Source of the DNA: Nisaea sp.
Lineage (GTDB): Bacteria; Pseudomonadota; Alphaproteobacteria; Thalassobaculales; Thalassobaculaceae
Assembly: GCF_034670185.1 (NCBI RefSeq)
Contig: NZ_JAXMNY010000006.1
Span: forward strand, 1 to 64,000
Length of the DNA: 64,000 bases
Direction: 5' to 3'
Each line of letters starts with the position of its first letter. The stretch's first letter is position 1. Under the pieces are notes generated by a model. That model saw only the letters and a list, made by a program, of their open reading frames with translations, searched no databases and was not told where the DNA came from. Both the position numbers and the translations under genes were made by a program. Below are positions 27,502 through 34,810 of this stretch, one piece after another.

Positions 27502-28383
27502 ATGGATATTGTTCCTTATCTTTTGCTGGCGACGCTGGAAGGGCTCGTGCAGGCATCCGTGTTGATGCTGACTGCGCTTGGGCTTTCGCTGGTCTTCGGC
27601 GTGATGCGCGTGGTGAACGTGTCTCACGGCGAGTTCTTCATGCTGGGCGCTGTCGCGGCATGGGTCTGTGCGAACCTGATTCCGGGGCCGCCTTACGTTC
27701 CCTTTATCGCGGCCTTGCTGATTGCGCCCGTATTCGTGGGTGCGCTTGCCTGGGCTGCCGACTGGGCCATCCTGAAGCGGATCAACTACAACCCCGAGGC
27801 CACCATCGTCTCGACGATCGGCCTGATGTACATTATCCAGCAGATGACGCTGATCACCTTCGGGCCGGATGCGCAGGCCGTGGATGCGCCGTTCTATTAC
27901 ACGGTCCGGTTCCCGTGGTTCGGCTATTCCGGCTACAAGTTTTTCATCATTGCTGTTGCCATCGTCCTTGTCGGCGGGCTGCTTTACCTGCTGCGTCACT
28001 CGAAGGTCGGCCTCTACATGCGGGCGACCCAGTTCGATAAGGAGACGGCGCAGAATTTCGGCATCCCCGTAACCAAGGTCTATTCCGGCGTGTTCGCGGT
28101 CGGTGCGATGCTGGCCGCTATCGGCGGTGTCCTGGTGGTGCCGAGCCAGCAGGCGCATTACCTGATGGGTCACGATCCGCTGCTACTGTCCTTTGTCGTC
28201 GTCATCGTCGGTGGGCTTGGATCGATCCCGGGGACGATTGCCGCCGCGATTCTGATCGGCATGTCCGACGGGCTGCTCTCCGTCTTCTTCTCGCCGACGC
28301 TCGCCAAGATCTTCTCGACCTTGCTGGTGGCGCTTGTGCTGGTGTTCAGACCGCAGGGTCTGTTCGGAAAGGCGGGCCGGTAA
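27502..28383 (+). CDS. livH: Branched-chain-type ABC permease, LivH family
   Basis: A 293-residue inner-membrane permease with eight or so hydrophobic segments. Family hallmarks are the early ALGLSLVFGVMRVVNVSHGEFFMLG region and the late VVIVGGLGSIPGTIAAAILIG segment. Its TAA stop shares a base with the livM start, so the two are coupled. It forms the translocation channel with LivM for the ligand delivered by the upstream binding protein. Confidence 0.93.
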   Translation: MDIVPYLLLATLEGLVQASVLMLTALGLSLVFGVMRVVNVSHGEFFMLGAVAAWVCANLIPGPPYVPFIAALLIAPVFVGALAWAADWAILKRINYNPEATIVSTIGLMYIIQQMTLITFGPDAQAVDAPFYYTVRFPWFGYSGYKFFIIAVAIVLVGGLLYLLRHSKVGLYMRATQFDKETAQNFGIPVTKVYSGVFAVGAMLAAIGGVLVVPSQQAHYLMGHDPLLLSFVVVIVGGLGSIPGTIAAAILIGMSDGLLSVFFSPTLAKIFSTLLVALVLVFRPQGLFGKAGR

Positions 28384-29342
28384 TGTCCATTCACAACAAG
28401 AAGCTGTTCCTGCTCTGTCTTGCGACACTGGCGGGCCTGTTCGTTCTGCAATTCCTGCTGTCTGACTATCTGGTTCTGGCGTTCACGCGGATCCTGATCC
28501 TCGCGGTCTTCGCCATGGGGTATAACGTCCTGATGGGCTATACCGGTCTCGTCAGCCTCGGCCATGCGATGTTCTTCGGCGCGGGCGTCTATGGAGCGGG
28601 TCTGTCGAGCTACTATCTCGGGGTTTCCCTTCCCGTTGCCTTTCTGGCCGGCATCCTTGCCGCCATCGCGCTGTCTTTCCTGATCGGTCTACTCGCGCTC
28701 AGGACACAGACGGTTTCCTTCATGATCGTCACCCTGATGTTCAGCCAGGCGGCGTTTCTCCTGATCCTGTACTTCTCGGAGTTCACCGGTGGTGATCAGG
28801 GCCTGACACTGCCCACCTCCGCGCGGAGCTTCTCCCTGTTCGGGCTGGAGGTCGACATGACCTCCGACGTCGCGCGCTACAATCTGGCACTCACCGTGTT
28901 CGGCGTGGTCCTGCTGGGGCTGTTTGCCTTTACGCAGGGGCCGGTGGGACGCCTGCTCATCGCCGTGCGGGAGAATGAGGACCGGACCCGCATGCTCGGC
29001 TTCGACACCTACGCGATCAAGCTCTTGGCCTTTACGGTCTCCGGCGGGATCTCGGGTGTGGCAGGAGCACTCTACGGGCTGATGTTCGGCTATATCGGCT
29101 CGGCCTTCGCGGAATTCAAAATCTCCATTGAGGCGCTGCTGTTCACACTGGTCGGCGGGCCCGGAACCCTGCTCGGGCCGCTTGTCGGCACGGGCCTGAT
29201 GACCCTGCTTATCGACCGCCTCAGCGGTCTGACGACAGCCTATCTGATTGTGATCGGCGCGCTGCTGGTCGCAGTCACTCTGTGGTTCCCCACAGGTATT
29301 CTCGGAACCCTTCGCGACAGGTGGCTGCCATGGCTGAAGTAG
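28383..29342 (+). CDS. livM: Branched-chain-type ABC permease, LivM family
   Basis: A 319-residue partner permease. It shows the LivM signatures AMGYNVLMGYTGLVSLGHAMFFG near residue 39 and VRENEDRTRMLGFDTYAIKLLAF near 196, and the usual Gly-rich GGPGTLLGPLVG near 258. It overlaps livG by 13 bp. The gene order SBP-livH-livM-livG-livF is the classic one for this importer class. Confidence 0.93.
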   Translation: MSIHNKKLFLLCLATLAGLFVLQFLLSDYLVLAFTRILILAVFAMGYNVLMGYTGLVSLGHAMFFGAGVYGAGLSSYYLGVSLPVAFLAGILAAIALSFLIGLLALRTQTVSFMIVTLMFSQAAFLLILYFSEFTGGDQGLTLPTSARSFSLFGLEVDMTSDVARYNLALTVFGVVLLGLFAFTQGPVGRLLIAVRENEDRTRMLGFDTYAIKLLAFTVSGGISGVAGALYGLMFGYIGSAFAEFKISIEALLFTLVGGPGTLLGPLVGTGLMTLLIDRLSGLTTAYLIVIGALLVAVTLWFPTGILGTLRDRWLPWLK

Positions 29343-30079
29343 TGTTGCTCAAAACCACGGGCCTCACCCGGCATTTCGGTGGCCTGAAGGCGGTCGAGAA
29401 TGTGGACTTCCAGATCCGGGAAGGAGAAATCCGCGCCATCATCGGGCCGAACGGGGCCGGCAAGTCGACTTTCGTCAACCTGTTGTCCGGCCGGATCAAG
29501 TCGACCTCGGGGAGTGTAGAGTTCGCCGGGGAGGATATCAGCCGGATGCCGGCGCACAAACGGGTGCGCAAGGGCATTGCCTATACCTTCCAGATCACGA
29601 ATATCTACGGTTCAATGAGTGTGATGGAGAATATCTGTGTCGCGGTTCACAACCGGCTGCGCCCCAGTCTGCTCAGCCGCAATCATGTCAGCGAAGACGA
29701 TATCGAGGCGGAAGCGGCAGAGGCGGCGAAAGCCGTCGGGCTGGGAGATCGGCTGGAGGAAGTCGCGGGAACATTGGCTTACGGGCACCAGCGTCTTCTC
29801 GAGGTCGCCATGGGGCTCGCCCTGCAGCCGAAACTGCTGATCCTCGACGAGCCGACGCAGGGTCTTTCGGACTCCGAGATCGCGAATTTCAAGGAGGTGG
29901 TCCGGGCCGTGAACAAGACAACCACGGTCCTTCTGATCGAGCACAACATGGATGTGGTGATGACGCTGGCCGACCAGATCACGGTGATGGAGCGCGGGAC
30001 CGTCCTTGCCGAGGGAACACCGGAGGCCATCATGAACAATGCCGCCGTTCAGGCCGCCTATCTGGGAGCGAGCGCATGA
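29330..30079 (+). CDS. livG: Branched-chain-type ABC ATPase, LivG family
   Basis: A 249-residue ATPase with Walker A GPNGAGKST near residue 38, a Q-loop in TFQITNIYG, a LAYGHQRLLEVAMGLA signature region (a degenerate LSGGQ, as is common in LivG) and Walker B LLILDEPTQGLSD. ATG 29330 lies inside the end of livM; a longer frame from 29282 is read-through of livM. It ends in an ATGA overlap with livF. Confidence 0.93.
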   Translation: MAEVVLLKTTGLTRHFGGLKAVENVDFQIREGEIRAIIGPNGAGKSTFVNLLSGRIKSTSGSVEFAGEDISRMPAHKRVRKGIAYTFQITNIYGSMSVMENICVAVHNRLRPSLLSRNHVSEDDIEAEAAEAAKAVGLGDRLEEVAGTLAYGHQRLLEVAMGLALQPKLLILDEPTQGLSDSEIANFKEVVRAVNKTTTVLLIEHNMDVVMTLADQITVMERGTVLAEGTPEAIMNNAAVQAAYLGASA

Positions 30080-30783
30080 GTGTGATGCGGGTCGAGGGCT
30101 ATAACGCCTTCTACGGGCGCAGCCAGGCGCTGCGGGATTTCAGTATCGAGCTGCGTGGCGGCGAGGTCCTTTGTCTTCTCGGGCGGAATGGTGCCGGCAA
30201 GACGACCGCGCTGAAAGCGATCATGGGCACGGTAAAGCCCGCTTCAGGCGCACTCTGGCTCGACGATGTGAATCTGTTCGGCCGGCCGGCTGAGGAAATC
30301 CCCAGAGCGGGCATCGGCTACGTGCCGCAGGGGCGCCGGCTGTTCTCGGAGCTGACGGTCTGGGAAAACCTGGAAATCGGCCTGCTCACACGCGAGCAGG
30401 GGCGGGAAGGCCTCGACTACGCGCTGGAGCTTTTCCCGGTCCTGAAAGAGCGTATGAAGCAGCGCTCCGGCACCTTGTCCGGTGGCGAGCAGACCATGCT
30501 CGCCATGGCGCGGGCCATGTGTATCACCCCGTCTGTGATCATGCTGGACGAGCCGACCGAGGGACTGATGCCGTCCGCCATCGCGGGGATCCGCGATGCG
30601 GTAATGAAACTCCGGGATTCAGGTGTTGCCGTCCTGCTGGTGGAGCAGCGTGTCGATGCTGTGCTGCCGATCGCGGATCGTGTGGCCTTCATGGACCATG
30701 GAGAGATCAAGGCCGAGTTCCCGATTGACGAAGTACGGGAAAATACCGCGCTGTTGCATCAGTATGTGGGGGTTGGTCATTAG
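30076..30783 (+). CDS. livF: Branched-chain-type ABC ATPase, LivF family
   Basis: A 235-residue second ATPase of the importer: Walker A GRNGAGKTT near residue 36, LSGGEQTMLAMARAM near 133, Walker B VIMLDEPTEGLMP near 154, and the LivF-typical VLLVEQRVDA. It is coupled to livG by the four-base ATGA overlap. An uncharacterised membrane protein gene follows 70 nt downstream. Confidence 0.93.
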   Translation: MSVMRVEGYNAFYGRSQALRDFSIELRGGEVLCLLGRNGAGKTTALKAIMGTVKPASGALWLDDVNLFGRPAEEIPRAGIGYVPQGRRLFSELTVWENLEIGLLTREQGREGLDYALELFPVLKERMKQRSGTLSGGEQTMLAMARAMCITPSVIMLDEPTEGLMPSAIAGIRDAVMKLRDSGVAVLLVEQRVDAVLPIADRVAFMDHGEIKAEFPIDEVRENTALLHQYVGVGH

Positions 30784-30853
30784 GCGCGGAGACGGTTGTC
30801 AAACAGACTGACCGTTCGAGCGCGTCCATCCTTGCCAGAGCCGGGAGAATTAC

Positions 30854-32269
30854 ATGCCGTCTTGCCTGTCGCCGTTGGGACGGCGCGCTGTCCTGCTCTC
30901 GGCCGCTCTCATTGTCCTCCTGCTTGTTCCGGCCGTTGCCATTGCCCATGAGGCAGCCGGCGGCCTGATCCTGCTGCTTCCGAGGGATTTCTACACGATG
31001 GGGGCGACCCTCGCGGTCGCCGCGTCTTTCATTCTGCTTGCGGTGGTTCCCCAGAAACCCTTTCACCGTATTGCGACCACCACGCTCTCCATGTTTCGCA
31101 TGCCGGAGGGCGGTGGCCGCTCCCTGTCCCTTGCCTCGACGGCCCTGGTCCTGGTGCTGCTGATCGCCGGTCTGACCGGTGCGCACGATCCATTGCGGAA
31201 CCCGTTGCCGCTTGTTCTCTGGAGCATCGGCTGGATCAGCATGACTCTGGCCTGTGCCTTTTTCGGCAACCTCTGGGCCGTGCTGAACCCTTGGACCGGC
31301 CTCGTCGATATCGTCCGGAACCACTTTCCGCCGCGGATGACCTTGCCTGCCCGGCTTGGCTATCTGCTGGCGGTCTCGCAGTTTCTCATTTTCATCTGGG
31401 TCGACCTGATATCTCCGCACAGCATGGACCCGGACCGGCTCGTGCTGCACCTGTCCCTGTTCTGGGGTCTCAACTTCGCCGGCATGGTGCTGTTTGGAAA
31501 AGAAGACTGGTGTGCCCGCGCCGAGCCGCTGCACGTCTACTTCCGGCTGGTGAGCAAGATCGCGCCGATGGGAGCGGGTATGGGCGAGCGGGCACGCCTT
31601 GGTTTCCCCGGAGTGCATGCGATTACCCTGCCGCCCTTGCCGCAAAGCGGCGCGGCCTTTGTGCTGCTGTCGCTGGCGGCGGGAACTTTCGACGGCTGGT
31701 CCACGACCTTCCGCTGGATGGGAATCCTCGATTTCAACCCGCTGAACTATCCGGGCCGCTCTGCGGTGATGTGGCAGAACACGCTCGGCCTGCTGGCAGC
31801 GTGGGCGCTTGTCTGGATTCTCTATCATGCCTGTGTCCGTGTCGGCGCCCGCCTGGCTGGAGCACGGGATGCGGAGCAGGAACTGGTTGGACGTCTGGTC
31901 TATTCGATCCTGCCGATTTCCGTTGCCTATCACGGCTCCCATTTCCTGACCCGGCTTCTGGTCGACTACCAGTATGTCTATCAGGTGATTTCCGATCCTT
32001 TTGGACTGGGATGGGATCTGTTCGGTACCGCGCATTACCACACGACCACCTCATTCTTCAGCCGTCCGGAGAGTGTGTTCGTCCTCTGGAACATCCAGAC
32101 GGCGATCATCACCATCGGCCATGTCGTCGGCATCTGCATGGCCCACACGATCGCGCTGGATCGCCTGGGTTCCGGCCGCAAGGCGGTGGTTAGCCAGACC
32201 CTCTTGGCGCTCTTCATGGTGGGCTACACGGCGATGGGGCTTTGGTTGCTGGGTGCGCCCCGCATATAG
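30854..32269 (+). CDS. Polytopic inner-membrane protein of unknown function
   Basis: 471 residues with ten or more predicted membrane helices, starting with one near residues 12-31. Recognisable features are FGNLWAVLNPWTGL near 138, a HGSHFLTRLLVDYQYV segment near 360, and AHTIALDR near 432; the conserved-looking histidines and acidic residues lie at helix ends. It resembles a poorly studied family sometimes labelled fenitrothion hydrolase, which does not establish a function here. It lies 70 nt after the last ABC gene of the nic-linked importer, on the same strand, so a part in uptake or handling of the same compound is possible. Confidence 0.75.
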   Translation: MPSCLSPLGRRAVLLSAALIVLLLVPAVAIAHEAAGGLILLLPRDFYTMGATLAVAASFILLAVVPQKPFHRIATTTLSMFRMPEGGGRSLSLASTALVLVLLIAGLTGAHDPLRNPLPLVLWSIGWISMTLACAFFGNLWAVLNPWTGLVDIVRNHFPPRMTLPARLGYLLAVSQFLIFIWVDLISPHSMDPDRLVLHLSLFWGLNFAGMVLFGKEDWCARAEPLHVYFRLVSKIAPMGAGMGERARLGFPGVHAITLPPLPQSGAAFVLLSLAAGTFDGWSTTFRWMGILDFNPLNYPGRSAVMWQNTLGLLAAWALVWILYHACVRVGARLAGARDAEQELVGRLVYSILPISVAYHGSHFLTRLLVDYQYVYQVISDPFGLGWDLFGTAHYHTTTSFFSRPESVFVLWNIQTAIITIGHVVGICMAHTIALDRLGSGRKAVVSQTLLALFMVGYTAMGLWLLGAPRI

Positions 32270-32697
32270 GTACTGAACGGTCTGCGCTCGTAACGCCTTC
32301 TTCTTCCACAGCAGAACGATCATCAGTATCCGCTCGCCTATCAGCGCGCTGAGAAGGCCGACGGGGCGACCGGTCCGATGAAGCTGAGGGTTTCGACCCC
32401 GAGTGATTCAACTGCTGTGAGCAGCCCCGCGAGTGCCAGAACAATGAGCTGAATTCGTTGTACGCGTGCGCCAGCCGCGTCGTTGCGGCGGAGACCCGAC
32501 CGTCGCTCTAGTGACAGCCAGTCATGCGTTTAGGTTAACGAAAAGATTTTTTGTTTTGCGGGTGCGAAATATTTGAGCGCCGGAGGATTCTTCTTCGGCG
32601 GCACGAGTGATCTCGGTTTTTGCCCGGAGAACAGAGGTTGTGGACACGCTTAACCTTTCGCTTGGGCAAGAGGCAGAAGACTTTCAGGCGGCTCCGG
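32270..32697. other. Intergenic region with a possible decayed membrane-protein frame
   Basis: About 430 bp ahead of the nasT promoter. On the minus strand, an open stretch without a normal start (32341 to about 32535) encodes a hydrophobic segment (IQLIVLALAGLLTAV). After a one-base shift near 32374 a further hydrophobic stretch (ILMIVLLW) can be read in another frame. This looks like a decayed small membrane protein, but chance is possible. No RNA gene is evident. Confidence 0.3.
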
Positions 32698-32713
32698 TGG
32701 CGTGTTTTTTGCA
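32698..32713 (+). promoter_or_regulatory. Sigma-54 promoter upstream of nasT
   Basis: TGGCGTGTTTTTTGCA matches the -24/-12 consensus TGGCAC-N5-TTGCA. The invariant GG (32699-32700) and GC (32711-32712) are exactly ten bases apart. The expected start near 32724 leaves a 45-nt leader before the nasT ATG at 32769. It implies NtrC-type nitrogen control of nasTS. I did not find a convincing NtrC site upstream. Confidence 0.7.
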
Positions 32714-32768
32714 TTGCGGTATGAAGGCTCGCCATGAAAGTTCACCGCTGCTGGATACCTGTCATTCC

Positions 32769-33344
32769 ATGAAGATCGTTGTCATTGATCTGCAGAACGA
32801 GCGTGCCGGCCTGATCAAGGAGGCACTTGCGGAGGCCGGGTTTCCTGATGTTGTGGTCGTCGCCGAGACGGACCGGTTGCTGGAGCGGCTGGGCGAGCTT
32901 GATCCCGACGCGGTGTTGATTGATCTCGAGGCGCCGAGCCGGGACATGCTGGAGCAGATGTTCGAGGTCTCGCGCCAGGTCAAACGCCCCGTTGCCATGT
33001 TCGTCGACGATAGCGGCGAGAGCTCGATTGCGGCAGCGGTCGAGGCCGGGGTTGGCGCCTATGTCGTGAACGGTCTTGCCAAGGCGCGGATCAAGCCTGT
33101 CATGGATCTGGCCATCAGCCGCTACAACGCCTTCACCCGGCTGCAAACTGAGCTGGACACCGCCAAGGCCGCCCTTGCCGAGCGCAAGCTGATCGACCGC
33201 GCGAAGGGCATCTTGATGAAGATGCGGGGGATTGAGGAAGAGGATGCCTACAAGCTGCTGCGCAAAACGGCGATGAATCAGAACCGGAAGATCGCGGAGA
33301 TCGCGGAAAGTATCGTCACCACCGCGGAGCTCTTTCATCAATGA
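32769..33344 (+). CDS. nasT: ANTAR-domain antiterminator NasT
   Basis: RNA-binding response-regulator-like protein that lets transcription pass leader terminators when nitrate or nitrite is present. The 191 residues form a receiver-like domain (about 1-120, with an Asp52 in VLIDLEA at the usual position) and a C-terminal ANTAR domain (about 130-190: LIDRAKGILMKMRGIEEEDAYKLLR region). ATG 32769 is chosen because the receiver begins there and because the upstream part holds the sigma-54 promoter. It overlaps nasS by four bases, as typical for this sensor-antiterminator pair. Confidence 0.92.
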   Translation: MKIVVIDLQNERAGLIKEALAEAGFPDVVVVAETDRLLERLGELDPDAVLIDLEAPSRDMLEQMFEVSRQVKRPVAMFVDDSGESSIAAAVEAGVGAYVVNGLAKARIKPVMDLAISRYNAFTRLQTELDTAKAALAERKLIDRAKGILMKMRGIEEEDAYKLLRKTAMNQNRKIAEIAESIVTTAELFHQ

Positions 33345-34507
33345 CCGAGATTCGGATTGGATTTATCCCGCTGGTCGACGCGGCGCCGCTGGTCGCCCTT
33401 AAGGAGCTTGGGTTCGCCCGGGAGGAGGGCATCGAGGTCTTGCTTCACCGCGAAATCTCCTGGTCCAATATCCGCGACAAGCTGGCGGTCGGGCTCTATG
33501 ACGGGTCACACCTGCTGGCCCCGATGGCGCTGGCGACGAACCTCGGTCTGGCGGGCCCGCCGGCCGATCTGATCGTGCCCTATGTGCTTAATCTCAATGG
33601 CGATGTTCTCTGCGCAACGTCGGCTTTTCTCGATGCCGTGGGGCTGCCGCCCGACGCGGGCGCGCCGGACATCGCGGCCCGTATTCGCGCGGGTACCTTG
33701 GGCCGGACCGTGACATTCGGGGTGCCGTTTTTCTTTTCCACGCATCATTTCCTGCTGCGTTATTGGCTTGCGTCCGAAGGCATAGATCCTGATCGGGACG
33801 TCAGGATCGAGGTTATTCCGCCGCCGCTGATGCCGGAGGCGATCGGCAACGGGGTGATCGACGGGATGATGGTCGGGGAGCCCTGGGGGTCTGTCGCGAT
33901 CGACCGGGGGGAGGCGTCGATTTTCCTGTCCGCGACCGAGATCTGGGCCGGAACGCCGGAAAAGGTTTTCGGCATGCGCAGAAGCTGGGCGGAGGCGCAT
34001 GAGGGGGCTGTGCAGGGCCTGCTGCGCGCGCTTTACCGCGCCTCCACATGGGTGCAGGACCCGAATAACAGGGTGACGCTCTCCGAGCTGCTGGCCAGGG
34101 AAGCTTATCTCGATGTCTCGGCGGAAGTGATCGAGAGGGCGCTCTCCGGCGAGCTCACCAGGACTCCGCAGGGAATACAGGGAAAAACAGAGCGTTTCAT
34201 GGTGTTCCAGGACGGGGCGTCGAGTTTCCCGTGGCTGTCCCAGGCACTCTGGCTGCTGACGGAGATGGAACGCTGGGGCTTTGTCTCCGTGACGCCGGAA
34301 ATGCAGCGGGCGGTCCGCAATACCATGGCGCCGAACCTCTATCGTGAGGCCCTGACGCCACTTGGCATTGCGATCCCGAGCGCGAACTCGAAAGTCGAGG
34401 GAGCGCTGCATGAATCGACGCCGGCGGCCTCCGCACGTGGCCGCCTGTTTCTCGGCCCGGATGCCTTCTGCGACGGGGCTGTTTTCGACCCGGCGCCGAG
34501 TGAATGA
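33341..34507 (+). CDS. nasS: Cytoplasmic nitrate/nitrite sensor NasS
   Basis: A 388-residue protein of the NrtA/CmpA nitrate-binding fold. It has no signal peptide, so it stays in the cytoplasm, unlike its paralogue NrtA encoded at 34811. Shared landmarks are IGFIPLVDAAPLVALKELG at the start, the STHHFLLRYWLASEGIDP region near 130 and MVGEPWGS near 178. In the known NasST system, NasS holds NasT inactive until it binds nitrate or nitrite. Overlap with nasT and the leader RNA just downstream strongly support this role. Confidence 0.93.
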   Translation: MTEIRIGFIPLVDAAPLVALKELGFAREEGIEVLLHREISWSNIRDKLAVGLYDGSHLLAPMALATNLGLAGPPADLIVPYVLNLNGDVLCATSAFLDAVGLPPDAGAPDIAARIRAGTLGRTVTFGVPFFFSTHHFLLRYWLASEGIDPDRDVRIEVIPPPLMPEAIGNGVIDGMMVGEPWGSVAIDRGEASIFLSATEIWAGTPEKVFGMRRSWAEAHEGAVQGLLRALYRASTWVQDPNNRVTLSELLAREAYLDVSAEVIERALSGELTRTPQGIQGKTERFMVFQDGASSFPWLSQALWLLTEMERWGFVSVTPEMQRAVRNTMAPNLYREALTPLGIAIPSANSKVEGALHESTPAASARGRLFLGPDAFCDGAVFDPAPSE

Positions 34508-34556
34508 GCGCGGTTAAATTAAGCAAATGAACAAAAAATAAGCAAAACGCTTATCT

Positions 34557-34575
34557 GATGAATTTTTCATCTTTT
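34557..34575 (+). terminator. Weak candidate terminator after nasS
   Basis: GATGAA and TTCATC form a six-base stem with a TTT loop (34557-34571), followed by four T residues. The stem is short and AT-rich, so termination is uncertain. A second six-base inverted repeat lies just upstream (34538-34554). Confidence 0.35.
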
Positions 34576-34580
34576 CGCTC

Positions 34581-34608
34581 TTGTGCAACTCTGAAATTGG
34601 TTTATGCT
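34581..34608 (+). promoter_or_regulatory. Candidate sigma-70 promoter of the nrt-nir-nas operon
   Basis: TTGTGC (34581-34586) and TATGCT (34603-34608) are 16 bases apart. A start near 34615 would place the ANTAR-type hairpin at the very 5' end of the transcript, as expected for a NasT-controlled leader. No sigma-54 match was seen in this gap. Confidence 0.45.
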
Positions 34609-34621
34609 GCATTGCGAGATA

Positions 34622-34741
34622 CGGACAGGCCCAAAGGCGGGCCGTCTGCACATAAAGCCCCGATGACGGGGTGGTAGCCGGGCAAAGCCGCTCGATCCAG
34701 AGTACCGCGTTTCGCGGACTTCGGGGTCGGCGGCTTTTTTT
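34622..34741 (+). ncRNA. NasT-responsive (ANTAR-type) antitermination leader
   Basis: The leader holds two consecutive hairpins ahead of a terminator. Hairpin 1 (34622-34648) has a bulged A (34627), an upper GGCCC/GGGCC stem and the six-base loop AAAGGC, with the A1 and G4 that ANTAR proteins recognise. Hairpin 2 (34658-34671) has a CCCC/GGGG stem around GATGAC, which keeps G4 but has G at position 1. Both arms lie just upstream of the terminator. Regulatory position between nasTS and the assimilation genes matches known NasT targets. Confidence 0.85.
34684..34741 (+). terminator. Leader terminator controlled by NasT
   Basis: A long stem pairs 34684-34698 (AAAGCCGC, then CGATCC) with 34724-34737, topped by an inner CCGCG/CGCGG hairpin (34705-34717), and ends in seven T residues (34735-34741). 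It would stop transcription 70 nt before nrtA unless NasT acts. Confidence 0.85.
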
Positions 34742-34810
34742 ATGCCCTCGGACAACATCCGGCCAGCGGACAGGAAAAGTGTCACGCAAGGCCGAAGTCG
34801 GAGAGACAAG

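Noticed and set aside
34601..34612. A sigma-54 promoter at the nrtA leader
   Set aside because: The GG and GC pairs there are not ten bases apart; a sigma-70 reading fits the position better.
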